From assembly GCA_008933045.1 (NCBI GenBank), contig WBXJ01000044.1:1-14737 (forward strand): a stretch of 14,737 nt of DNA, read 5' to 3'. Under the pieces are notes generated by a model, which was not told the DNA's origin, made no database searches, and worked only from the letters and a program-made list of their open reading frames with translations. This document shows positions 8,283 through 14,737 of the stretch, piece by piece. Each line of letters begins with the position of its first letter. Positions within the stretch are counted from its first letter, which is position 1. The DNA comes from Verrucomicrobiota bacterium. GTDB lineage: Bacteria > Verrucomicrobiota > Verrucomicrobiia > Limisphaerales > SXQI01. A program made the translations under genes and the position numbers.

Positions 8283-10106
8283 TCACCGTTTTAGAATCCC
8301 AACCGAAACGGTGGATCGTGCGCGGTCGATAATTTCACGAACCTTCCAGTTTAATCCATCCACCTTGGTGAGGCCGCGAATTTTTGGATCACAATAACGA
8401 GCTCGCAAAAGGTTCGCCAGTTGACCGTAACCATACAAACCTTCGTCGTTCATCTCTACCACGAAGACGTGGTTGAATCCTGAAAAAATCGTTTCCAAGC
8501 CGGGTGGTAGAGGGTGGATATGGCGGATATGGATCGACGAGACACTGTCCCCCGCAGCCGTCGCTTTGTCCACTGCTTCGCGGATCGGTCCCATTGTCGA
8601 GCCCCAGCCCACAAGTAAAATATTTCCTTCCGATGCTCCGTACACCTCCGGTACAGGCAAGGATTCTCCCAAACACTGCAGTTTTTTGCGGCGTTTCGCC
8701 GTCATTTGCATGTGTAATTTCGGAGAACCCGTCGGGTGACCCATTTCATCGTGTTCCAAGCCCGTCGCAATGGGGTATTTACCACTGAGAATCCGCGTCC
8801 CGGGCGGAACACGGGGAACAACTCCACTGGGTGTGCTTAAATCATAGGGTTTGTGATCCGCAACATCCTTGAAATCGGGGCCGATGTTTTGGCAAATCGA
8901 CTCAAAATCTGGCTCCTCGAACGCCTCGATCCGTGTCGCGATCGATTGGTCAGTCAGGATGAACACCGGCACATTGTAATTCCGAGCAATGTTGACAGCC
9001 TCAATGGCCGTGTAAAAAGCATCCTCTACGTTGGCAGGCGAGATCACGACTCGGGGAGAATCTCCATGCCCACCGAATACCGCGATGTTGAGGTCGGATT
9101 GCTCCACATTCGTTGGCATTCCTGTCGAAGGACCGCCACGTTGGACGTTCACGACGATTAACGGCACCTCAGCCATGACCGCCCAGCCGATGGCTTCCGT
9201 CTTCAACGAAATTCCTGGCCCCGAGGATCCGGTAACGGCCACTCGCCCAGCGTAACCCGCACCGATCGCCATCGAAACCGAGGCAATCTCGTCCTCACAC
9301 TGAATAAAGGAACCGCCATACTTCGGCAATTCTCGTCGGAGCAACTCCATAATGTCCGACCAAGGCGTGATCGGATAACCCGCTCCAAACCGAACTCCCG
9401 CCGCGATCAATCCGTAGGCCAACGCCTCATTGCCATTCATCACCACCTGATGTCCGGTTTTTTGTTGCGACTCGATAAACTCAAAGGTTTCCAGCACGTT
9501 CCCCAAGGAATGACTATACCCCGCGTTGAACGCAGCCAAGGCCGTGTTGACAATGCTCACATCCTTCCCAGTAAACCGTTCGGTGATCAAGTTCGTCAAC
9601 TTGACGATGTTCAAATCAAACATCTTCGCGACCAGACCCAAGGTGTAGATGTTCTTCCCTTTGTCCTTCGCCGTTCCCCCGATTGACTCGATCGTTAAAG
9701 CTGAAATCGCTACTGGCAGGTGATGATAATCCTTCTCCCACTCCTCATTGGAGGTCACGTGCGATGAATCATAGAGGACAATCCCACCCTTCTTCAGGCT
9801 CCTAATATGCTCATCGTAAGAATGCTGGTAAAACGCGATTAATAAATCAGCCTCATCCCCAGCACTCAAAACTTCCCCCGAACCGATCCGAACCTGAAAA
9901 ATTGAGGGGCCACCAGAGATAGTCGAGGGGATCGTCATGAACGTCATGACTTCCTGCTCCGAACGGCCCGCAAGTCGAGCAAGAAATCCCCCGATGGCTT
10001 GGATACCGTCTTGTGAATTACCAGCAATCCGAATGACGGCTTCGGAGATGCGCGAACGCGTCGGCGTTCCGTTGGCCGCAGGACTGGCGGTGGATGAGTC
10101 GCTCAT
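8283..10106 (-). CDS. korA: 2-oxoacid:ferredoxin oxidoreductase, fused gamma-alpha subunit
   Basis: The product has 607 residues. Residues about 20-190 are the gamma domain (VIRIAGNSQDGIQAIGGFLA), fused ahead of the alpha part. The alpha part starts near 222 (VVMNGNEALAYGLIAAGVRF) and holds GAGYPITPWSDIME at 241-254, the 2-oxoacid-binding signature of the family. It continues with QCEDEIASVSMAIGAGYAG, TGSSGPGISL at 292-301 and QRGGPSTGMPT at 322-332, and ends with a domain containing VVEMNDEGLYGYGQLANLLR. With KorB it forms the complete catalytic unit; no delta (ferredoxin-like) subunit gene is adjacent, as in other two-subunit enzymes. The ATG at 10106 is preceded by an AT-rich leader of about 70 bases without a clear ribosome-binding site. 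A near-consensus promoter with an overlapping inverted repeat lies upstream, so the operon is probably controlled by a repressor or similar DNA-binding protein. Confidence 0.93.
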   Translation of the reverse strand: MSDSSTASPAANGTPTRSRISEAVIRIAGNSQDGIQAIGGFLARLAGRSEQEVMTFMTIPSTISGGPSIFQVRIGSGEVLSAGDEADLLIAFYQHSYDEHIRSLKKGGIVLYDSSHVTSNEEWEKDYHHLPVAISALTIESIGGTAKDKGKNIYTLGLVAKMFDLNIVKLTNLITERFTGKDVSIVNTALAAFNAGYSHSLGNVLETFEFIESQQKTGHQVVMNGNEALAYGLIAAGVRFGAGYPITPWSDIMELLRRELPKYGGSFIQCEDEIASVSMAIGAGYAGRVAVTGSSGPGISLKTEAIGWAVMAEVPLIVVNVQRGGPSTGMPTNVEQSDLNIAVFGGHGDSPRVVISPANVEDAFYTAIEAVNIARNYNVPVFILTDQSIATRIEAFEEPDFESICQNIGPDFKDVADHKPYDLSTPSGVVPRVPPGTRILSGKYPIATGLEHDEMGHPTGSPKLHMQMTAKRRKKLQCLGESLPVPEVYGASEGNILLVGWGSTMGPIREAVDKATAAGDSVSSIHIRHIHPLPPGLETIFSGFNHVFVVEMNDEGLYGYGQLANLLRARYCDPKIRGLTKVDGLNWKVREIIDRARSTVSVGILKR

Positions 10107-10158
10107 GTGCTATAACAGATGGTATCAACTTTTGGTCTCGAATTGGACTACTGAGACT

Positions 10159-10188
10159 CTAAAATTGTCAAATCGTTGGCAATTTTAG
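10159..10188. promoter_or_regulatory. Inverted repeat overlapping the korA -10 box, probable operator
   Basis: Arms CTAAAATTGTC (10159-10169) and GGCAATTTTAG (10178-10188) are complementary at 10 of 11 positions around an 8-base centre. The right arm contains the korA -10 box, and the expected transcription start falls in the centre. Because one arm lies before the start site, an RNA hairpin cannot form from this promoter. A protein-binding operator is the simpler reading. The regulator is unknown and no regulator gene lies in the window. Confidence 0.55.
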
Positions 10189-10209
10189 CATGAAAAGGTG
10201 AGCTGTCAA
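10182..10209 (-). promoter_or_regulatory. Sigma70-type promoter of korAB
   Basis: On the minus strand there is a -35 box TTGACA (bases 10204-10209, all six consensus bases), a 16-base spacer, and a -10 box TAAAAT (10182-10187, five of six). Transcription would start near 10175, about 70 bases before the korA ATG. This is the best promoter in the window. A second, weaker possibility lies upstream: a perfect TATAAT at 10233-10238 on the same strand, but without a good -35 box. Confidence 0.7.
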
Positions 10210-10283
10210 AACGAAATGTCCCAGAATTTCGAATTATACTCATCGTTTGAATGGTTCAGGTAGGGGGCAACCCGTTAGGGTAC

Positions 10284-10326
10284 AAAAAACCGGGCTACCA
10301 AGTCAGAGGATGACTTGGTAGCCCGG
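10284..10326 (-). terminator. Strong intrinsic terminator, minus-strand direction
   Basis: Bases 10290-10305 (CCGGGCTACCAAGTCA) and 10311-10326 form a perfect 16-base-pair stem with a 5-base loop. Read on the minus strand, six T residues follow at once (AAAAAA at 10284-10289 on the plus strand). In the plus direction the tail is GGAATTTT, which is weaker. The terminator stands just upstream of the korA promoters, so it would shield them from minus-strand transcription coming from the right. No minus-strand protein gene ends there. Confidence 0.75.
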
Positions 10327-10445
10327 GGAATTTTCAGAATCAGTACTTCAGTAGGCTAATGGGGAACTTCGAAGGCGTTAGTACAAGTCCGCAATCGAAA
10401 ATCAAATTTTAAAAGATCAGAATCACACCTACAACCCTGTGAATT
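10284..10445 (-). ncRNA. Possible small RNA ending at the orphan terminator
   Basis: A candidate promoter at 10452-10480 and the strong terminator at 10284-10326 would bound a minus-strand RNA of about 160 bases. I see no ATG-started frame in that interval. I do not recognise a known RNA family, and it does not have the closing stem expected of 6S RNA. The claim rests on the terminator having no other purpose; the promoter is only moderately good. Confidence 0.3.
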
Positions 10446-10451
10446 GCAAGT

Positions 10452-10480
10452 AGTAAACCACGGAACCCCGAAAACGTCAA
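10452..10480 (-). promoter_or_regulatory. Candidate minus-strand promoter feeding the orphan terminator
   Basis: On the minus strand there is TTGACG (10475-10480, five of six consensus bases), a 17-base spacer, and TTTACT (10452-10457, four of six). It would start an RNA near 10445. Matches of this quality can occur by chance in AT-rich gaps; the downstream terminator is what makes it worth noting. Confidence 0.3.
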
Positions 10481-10590
10481 GCGATGAATCGCATTTTCTT
10501 TTACACTGTAACCTAAGTGCCTCAATGGCAACGGTTCAGGCTGCCAATTTTTTTTATTCCGATCGTTTTTTTTCTCCGAAACGTCAAGTC

Positions 10591-10619
10591 TTGTCAGACT
10601 CTTTGGGGCTTGGTACGGT
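10591..10619 (+). promoter_or_regulatory. Weak candidate promoter for fcl
   Basis: TTGTCA (10591-10596, five of six consensus bases), a 17-base spacer and TACGGT (10614-10619, three of six) lie just before fcl. Transcription would start only a few bases before the ATG at 10632, leaving almost no leader, which weighs against it. No better plus-strand candidate was found in 10327-10631. Confidence 0.2.
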
Positions 10620-10631
10620 GTGGATTCGATC

Positions 10632-11573
10632 ATGACGAAGACCTCAAGAATTTTTGTGGCGGGACACCGTGGATTGGTGGGAAGCGCGGTTGTCCGTGAA
10701 CTCGTTGCTCAAGGCCATACTCACATTCTGACCCGCACACGAGGTGAACTCAATTTGTTGAACGCGGAGGCGGTCAACGGTTTTTTTCGAGCAGAAAAAC
10801 CTGAGTATGTCTTTATTTCGGCGGCAAAGGTCGGGGGTATTCACGCGAATAATTCACAGCCTGCGACGTTCCTTTTTGAGAATCTGCAAATTCAAAACCA
10901 TCTGATTCACGCCGCCTACGAGGTTGGAGTGAAAAAGCTACTGTTTCTCGGAAGTTCCTGCATTTATCCGAAGCTCGCTCCCCAGCCCTTGCGGGAGGAA
11001 TATTTACTGACGGGTTCGCTGGAACCAACCAATGAGTGGTATGCAATCGCAAAGATTGCGGGGATCAAACTGTGCCAAGCTTATCGACGCCAATACGGCT
11101 GCGATTTCATTAGTGCCATGCCAACCAATATGTATGGGGCTAATGATAATTTTGATCTCGAAACCTCTCATGTTTTGCCGGCCTTAATTCGGAAATTCCA
11201 TGAAGCCAAGGTTGCGCAATCAGCCCAAGTAGTTTGTTGGGGAACGGGTCAACCTTATCGTGAGTTCTTGTATTCCGATGATCTGGCGAGTGCGATGGTG
11301 TTTTTGATGCACTCTTACAGCGAGGAGGGTTTTATCAACATCGGATCGGGTGAAGAGGTCACCATTGCTGAATTAGCGGCGGTCGTGCAGGAGGTGGTTG
11401 GTTTTCAAGGAACGATCGTTTGGGATCATTCCAAGCCCGATGGTACCCCTCGTAAACTGATGGATTCCTCACGTTTGGCTGCCCTAGGTTGGAAGCCAAG
11501 AATTGATCTCGGAACCGGCTTGAAACTGGCTTACCAAGCGTTTTTGCAACTGCCCGTGATGGAGCGGAAGTAA
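10632..11573 (+). CDS. fcl: GDP-L-fucose synthase (epimerase/reductase)
   Basis: The product has 313 residues, the usual family length. It turns GDP-4-keto-6-deoxy-D-mannose into GDP-L-fucose with NADPH, the second step after Gmd, in the cytoplasm. It is a short-chain dehydrogenase fold: the nucleotide motif GHRGLVGSA is at 11-19, LGSSCIYPK gives S108 and C110, and YAIAK gives Y137 and K141 of the catalytic triad. H180 matches the epimerisation acid. NMYG at 166-169 and WGTGQPYREFLYSDDLA further on are also family signatures. I chose the ATG at 10632 because it gives the usual short N-terminus before the first strand; an in-frame GTG at 10620 would add four residues. No clear ribosome-binding site is present. 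gmd lies 2.4 kb downstream on the opposite strand, so the pathway is present but split. Confidence 0.95.
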   Translation: MTKTSRIFVAGHRGLVGSAVVRELVAQGHTHILTRTRGELNLLNAEAVNGFFRAEKPEYVFISAAKVGGIHANNSQPATFLFENLQIQNHLIHAAYEVGVKKLLFLGSSCIYPKLAPQPLREEYLLTGSLEPTNEWYAIAKIAGIKLCQAYRRQYGCDFISAMPTNMYGANDNFDLETSHVLPALIRKFHEAKVAQSAQVVCWGTGQPYREFLYSDDLASAMVFLMHSYSEEGFINIGSGEEVTIAELAAVVQEVVGFQGTIVWDHSKPDGTPRKLMDSSRLAALGWKPRIDLGTGLKLAYQAFLQLPVMERK

Positions 11574-11650
11574 GTTTTGTTTCTTAGTTTTTGGGCTTTT
11601 CCCACAGTTACTGTTTGCCGAAGCCCTTCCACGCGTTTATACCGTAGGGC

Positions 11651-13942
11651 ATGATTTCCCTAGCACTTCGTAGCAACAGCTACCTCGCAACTCTGAAGCT
11701 GTTAGCATTCTTTTTCCTTACGCCGTTCAGCCAAGCCGATTACCTAGCCCCCAAACGAGACGATGTATTGCCCGATGACATTTTCTTGCAGGAAGTTGGT
11801 GAAAACATCCCCTCAACGGTCCCTTTTCTCGCCGTGGGAGCGTGGGAGGGTGAGGTATTTGCAGGCGGAACCAAGGGGTTGATGCAACTTCGGGGATCTC
11901 AGCTTACTGATGTTCCAGAAATCCGCGGTCCCGTCCGTCGGATCGTGGTTGCACTCGGTAAGCTGTGGACGTTGACGGATAACGCGGTGTGGCGACGCGA
12001 CGGATCGCATTGGGTTCAGGCGAGCACGAACAGCGTATCCGATCTGACTGAGCACGAGGGAACGCTTTTGGCCGCCGACGGTCGCAGGATTATCCAACTG
12101 GAAGCGGGGCGTTGGAAACCCGTCGGTACCAACGAGTGTCCGTTTCCTATCCACCGGTTGATTTCACATCAGAGAAGCCTTTATGTGCAGGGGCAAGCGC
12201 GTTTCACGGTTTTCGAGTTCGATACTTTTGGTGGCCGTGATATTTATGATTTTCCGGCAGATCAAGGCTGGGATTGGGGCCTCCTTCCGTCGCCGAACCT
12301 CCGTGACGCGCTGAGTTTGGGGCCTCGATTATGGTTTGCAACGGAGCGCGGGCTCGGAGAGTTGCGCGGCATGTCGATGACTTCCGTCCGAGGGCCGGAT
12401 GGATTGCCCTACGAGGATGCCACGTGTTTAGCCAAAGGTTTTGCGAACGATTTTTGGATAGGCACCAAGCGTGGCCTCGTGCGCCATGTCGGGGGAGTAT
12501 TCCACTACTTTGCCGGTAAACGATGGTTGAACCATGACGATGTGCACGCGATTGCCGTGGAGGGGAAATCTGTTTACGCCGTCACCGACTTGGGCTTGAG
12601 TGTTATTCGATTTGTTCCCTTTACCCTCGAAAGCAAGGCCGCGTTTTACGAAAAACAGATGGTGGATTGGGGGCAAAAGCGGCTGGGACTCGTGCACAAA
12701 TTAGAATGGGATGCCCCGCTGGGAGAGTATGTGCGCGAGGCAGGCGACAATGATGGGGGTTACACGGGTGATTATTTGGCGGCGCAAAGCTATCGTTTTG
12801 CCATCACCAAGGATCCGAACGCTCGCAGGGAAGCGGTCAACACGTTTCAAGCCCTCCGCTGGTTGGAACGAATGACCGGTTTGCCGGGATTCCCAGCGCG
12901 GGCTGTGTGGGCCAAGGGTGAGCGTGGGCATAAAGCGACGGGAGGCTCAGGGGGTTTTCCCGCGGAATGGCATGATACGGCGGATGGCAAATTTGAGTGG
13001 AAGGGCGACACCTCCAGCGATGAGCTTTGCTCACACTTTTACGCAGTAAGTTTATTTCTGGAACTCGCCGCACAAGGTCATGAGATCGATCAAGCAAAAA
13101 AACATCTGGCTCGGATCGCGTCTCATCTGATCCGTCATCAATGGCAGTTGATTGATCTCGATGGCAAACCCACCCGTTGGGGACGCTGGGATCCAGATTA
13201 TTTCCGCACGGAAGAAGGGTTGTTCGATAGTGGCTTACAAAGCCTAGAAATTCTTTCTTTTATGAAGACGGCAGAATGGGCCACCGGGGACTCAAAATTT
13301 AGCATGGCCTACCAACAATTGGTTGAATTGGATTATCCCCGACGCACCTTGCGACAGCGCAAAGTATTCCCTCCCGATAGTGTCGCAAATTTCGAGGATC
13401 AGCTCGCCTTCTGGAGTTATTGGAACTTGCTCCGGCTCGAAAAAAACAAGGATCGGCTCTCTCTTTATCGCCGAAGCTTCGAACGAACCTTCGAGATCCT
13501 TCGCGTGGAACAGCAGCCATGGTTTAATTTTGTTTATGGAAGCTTGACGGGGCAGGAGTGTGAAGTGTCTGTTGCCGTGCGTCATCTTCAAGAATGGCCC
13601 CTCGATTTGGTCACATGGTCCTACCAGAATTCGCACCGAACCGACCTCCATACTCCTCGAGGGTATGTTGCGTTAAAACCAAGTATACGGCCCTTTTCAC
13701 CGCGCGAACGTGAGCCAATGAGATGGGATGCCTGGACAATGCAGATGGATGGCGGTTCCAATGGGAACGATGTGGTCGAACCTTCGAGTTGGCTGCTAGC
13801 CTATTGGATGGGTCGGTATTACGGCATGATCGAAGCTCCCAGAGGCCGAGCTGCGAGCTTGCAACCACCAGATATCAAGCCCAGCAGCAGGTCAGGAGCA
13901 AAACCTTATGACGGCCCGCAACGCCCCGAATTGCCTGATTAG
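11651..13942 (+). CDS. Secreted protein: seven-bladed propeller plus alpha-helical domain, function unknown
   Basis: The product has 763 residues. A signal peptide (TLKLLAFFFLTPFSQA) is likely cut near residue 29; AGGG seven bases before the ATG supports the start. Residues about 59-322 read as seven short beta-repeats near 59, 95, 128, 167, 216, 256 and 297. Several match the sensor-type propeller pattern LWxxTxxGL, such as LWFATERGLGEL and FWIGTKRGLVRH. Residues about 331-725 are mostly helical, with repeated aromatic and acidic clusters: NDGGYTGDYLAAQSYRF at 367-383, GDTSSDELCSHFYAVSLFL at 452-470 and RWDPDYFRTEEGLFDSG at 512-528. That pattern recalls alpha/alpha-toroid carbohydrate-active enzymes, but I do not recognise a family or prove an active site. 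The tail after 730 is proline-rich. It sits between fcl and gmd, so a role in surface polysaccharide handling is possible but only inferred. Confidence 0.85.
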   Translation: MISLALRSNSYLATLKLLAFFFLTPFSQADYLAPKRDDVLPDDIFLQEVGENIPSTVPFLAVGAWEGEVFAGGTKGLMQLRGSQLTDVPEIRGPVRRIVVALGKLWTLTDNAVWRRDGSHWVQASTNSVSDLTEHEGTLLAADGRRIIQLEAGRWKPVGTNECPFPIHRLISHQRSLYVQGQARFTVFEFDTFGGRDIYDFPADQGWDWGLLPSPNLRDALSLGPRLWFATERGLGELRGMSMTSVRGPDGLPYEDATCLAKGFANDFWIGTKRGLVRHVGGVFHYFAGKRWLNHDDVHAIAVEGKSVYAVTDLGLSVIRFVPFTLESKAAFYEKQMVDWGQKRLGLVHKLEWDAPLGEYVREAGDNDGGYTGDYLAAQSYRFAITKDPNARREAVNTFQALRWLERMTGLPGFPARAVWAKGERGHKATGGSGGFPAEWHDTADGKFEWKGDTSSDELCSHFYAVSLFLELAAQGHEIDQAKKHLARIASHLIRHQWQLIDLDGKPTRWGRWDPDYFRTEEGLFDSGLQSLEILSFMKTAEWATGDSKFSMAYQQLVELDYPRRTLRQRKVFPPDSVANFEDQLAFWSYWNLLRLEKNKDRLSLYRRSFERTFEILRVEQQPWFNFVYGSLTGQECEVSVAVRHLQEWPLDLVTWSYQNSHRTDLHTPRGYVALKPSIRPFSPREREPMRWDAWTMQMDGGSNGNDVVEPSSWLLAYWMGRYYGMIEAPRGRAASLQPPDIKPSSRSGAKPYDGPQRPELPD

Positions 13943-13972
13943 TGCTTTGGCGTCGCGGCTGCCTGATCCGTA

Positions 13973-14737
13973 TCAGGAATTGACTCGAATTCGGCCCGCA
14001 CGATGATCTTCCAAAAGCTTTAGATCCGCATCAACCATGAGCTCGGTGAGTTCCTTAAACTTTACTTTGGGTTCCCAGTTGAGCTGTCGCTTCGCCTTAG
14101 AGGCATCCCCAATCAGGAGCTCCACCTCCGCCGGTCGGTAATAACGAGGATCAATCTCGACGTACTTTTGCCAATCCAACCCAACCCGGCTGAACGCGAT
14201 TTCGAGAAATTCACGAATCGAATGCGTTTCATTTGTCGCAATGACGTAATCATCGGGTTTGTCCTGTTGCAGCATCAACCACATGGCCTCGACATATTCC
14301 TTCGCATAGCCCCAATCGCGTTTGGAATCCAGATTGCCAAGGAATAGTTTGTCTTGAAGCCCTGCTTTAATTTGCGCAACTGCCCGTGTAATCTTGCGGG
14401 TGACAAAGGTCTCACCCCGACGAGGAGATTCGTGATTGAAAAGAATCCCATTGCTAGCGTGCATCTGGTAAGACTCTCTATAATTGACCGTAATCCAGTG
14501 AGAATACACCTTGGCCGCACCATAGGGGCTACGGGGATAGAAGGGGGTGGTTTCCTTCTGTGGAACTTCTTGGACTAAGCCAAACATTTCAGAGGAGGAT
14601 GCTTGATAGAATCTAGGATTCACGCCGCTCTGACGTATAGCTTCCAGCAGGCGGACAGTGCCCGTCCCTGTCACGTCGGCAGTATACTCAGGGGAATCGA
14701 AGCTCACGCGAACATGACTTTGTGCCGCGAGATTGTA
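13973..14737 (-). CDS. gmd: GDP-mannose 4,6-dehydratase, C-terminal 254 residues
   Basis: The frame runs off the right edge; the first visible codon is TAC at 14735-14737. The enzyme removes water from GDP-D-mannose to give GDP-4-keto-6-deoxy-D-mannose, using NADP as bound cofactor, the first step to GDP-L-fucose. The visible part opens with YNLAAQSHVRVSF, a family signature. It then has YQASSSEMFG (catalytic Ser/Thr and Glu, E50 of the visible part) and YPRSPYGAAKVYSHW (Y72 and K76). NHESPRRGETFVTRKITRA and LGNLDSKRDWGYAKEYVEAM follow, both highly typical. Roughly 90-110 residues are missing, including the GxxGxxG nucleotide loop. A GTG at 14705-14707 lies inside the conserved core and is not the start. 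It converges on the 763-residue gene with a 30-base gap and no clear terminator. Confidence 0.95.
   Translation of the reverse strand, partial: YNLAAQSHVRVSFDSPEYTADVTGTGTVRLLEAIRQSGVNPRFYQASSSEMFGLVQEVPQKETTPFYPRSPYGAAKVYSHWITVNYRESYQMHASNGILFNHESPRRGETFVTRKITRAVAQIKAGLQDKLFLGNLDSKRDWGYAKEYVEAMWLMLQQDKPDDYVIATNETHSIREFLEIAFSRVGLDWQKYVEIDPRYYRPAEVELLIGDASKAKRQLNWEPKVKFKELTELMVDADLKLLEDHRAGRIRVNS

Noticed and set aside
11593..11626. Possible terminator after fcl (GGGCTT ... AAGCCC with an inner 4-base stem)
   Set aside because: The stem is short and interrupted, and no T tract follows it.
13962..13977. Inverted repeat CCTGAT-CCGT-ATCAGG between the 763-residue gene and gmd
   Set aside because: Six base pairs and no T tract in either direction; too weak for a bidirectional terminator.

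Overview
The window is an ordinary-looking chromosomal stretch from a Gram-negative bacterium of moderate GC content, judged roughly 50-55% by eye. The gene mix suggests Verrucomicrobiota or a nearby PVC lineage: large secreted FG-GAP/ASPIC-UnbV proteins, a two-subunit 2-oxoacid:ferredoxin oxidoreductase, a short RodZ-like protein next to ftsK, and a secreted propeller protein. That placement is inference from gene content; there is no rRNA or other phylogenetic marker. I see no tRNA, rRNA, CRISPR array, insertion sequence or phage gene.

Layout, left to right. (1) Bases 1-3610, plus strand: the tail of one ASPIC/UnbV protein overlaps by ATGA the start of a complete 1122-residue secreted FG-GAP protein that has an ASPIC/UnbV domain in its middle. 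(2) Bases 3623-6772, minus strand: ftsK (DNA translocase) followed by a short rodZ-like gene, a division/cell-shape pair. (3) Bases 6773-7315: a 543-base gap without a convincing gene. (4) Bases 7316-10106, minus strand: korA-korB, whose products together would interconvert a 2-oxoacid plus CoA with an acyl-CoA, CO2 and reduced ferredoxin. (5) Bases 10107-10631: a regulatory gap. It holds a near-consensus korA promoter overlapped by an inverted repeat, a strong minus-strand intrinsic terminator, and a possible orphan small-RNA unit. (6) Bases 10632-14737: fcl (plus), an unrecognised secreted protein with a seven-bladed propeller and an alpha-helical domain (plus), then the 3' part of gmd (minus, running off the right edge). 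Gmd and Fcl are the two enzymes that turn GDP-mannose into GDP-L-fucose, so this end is probably part of a surface-polysaccharide locus.

The points most worth a second look are the architecture of the 763-residue propeller protein, the operator-like repeat on the korA promoter, the terminator that follows no visible gene, and the coupled pair of ASPIC/UnbV proteins. I did not find a clearly new multi-gene system.
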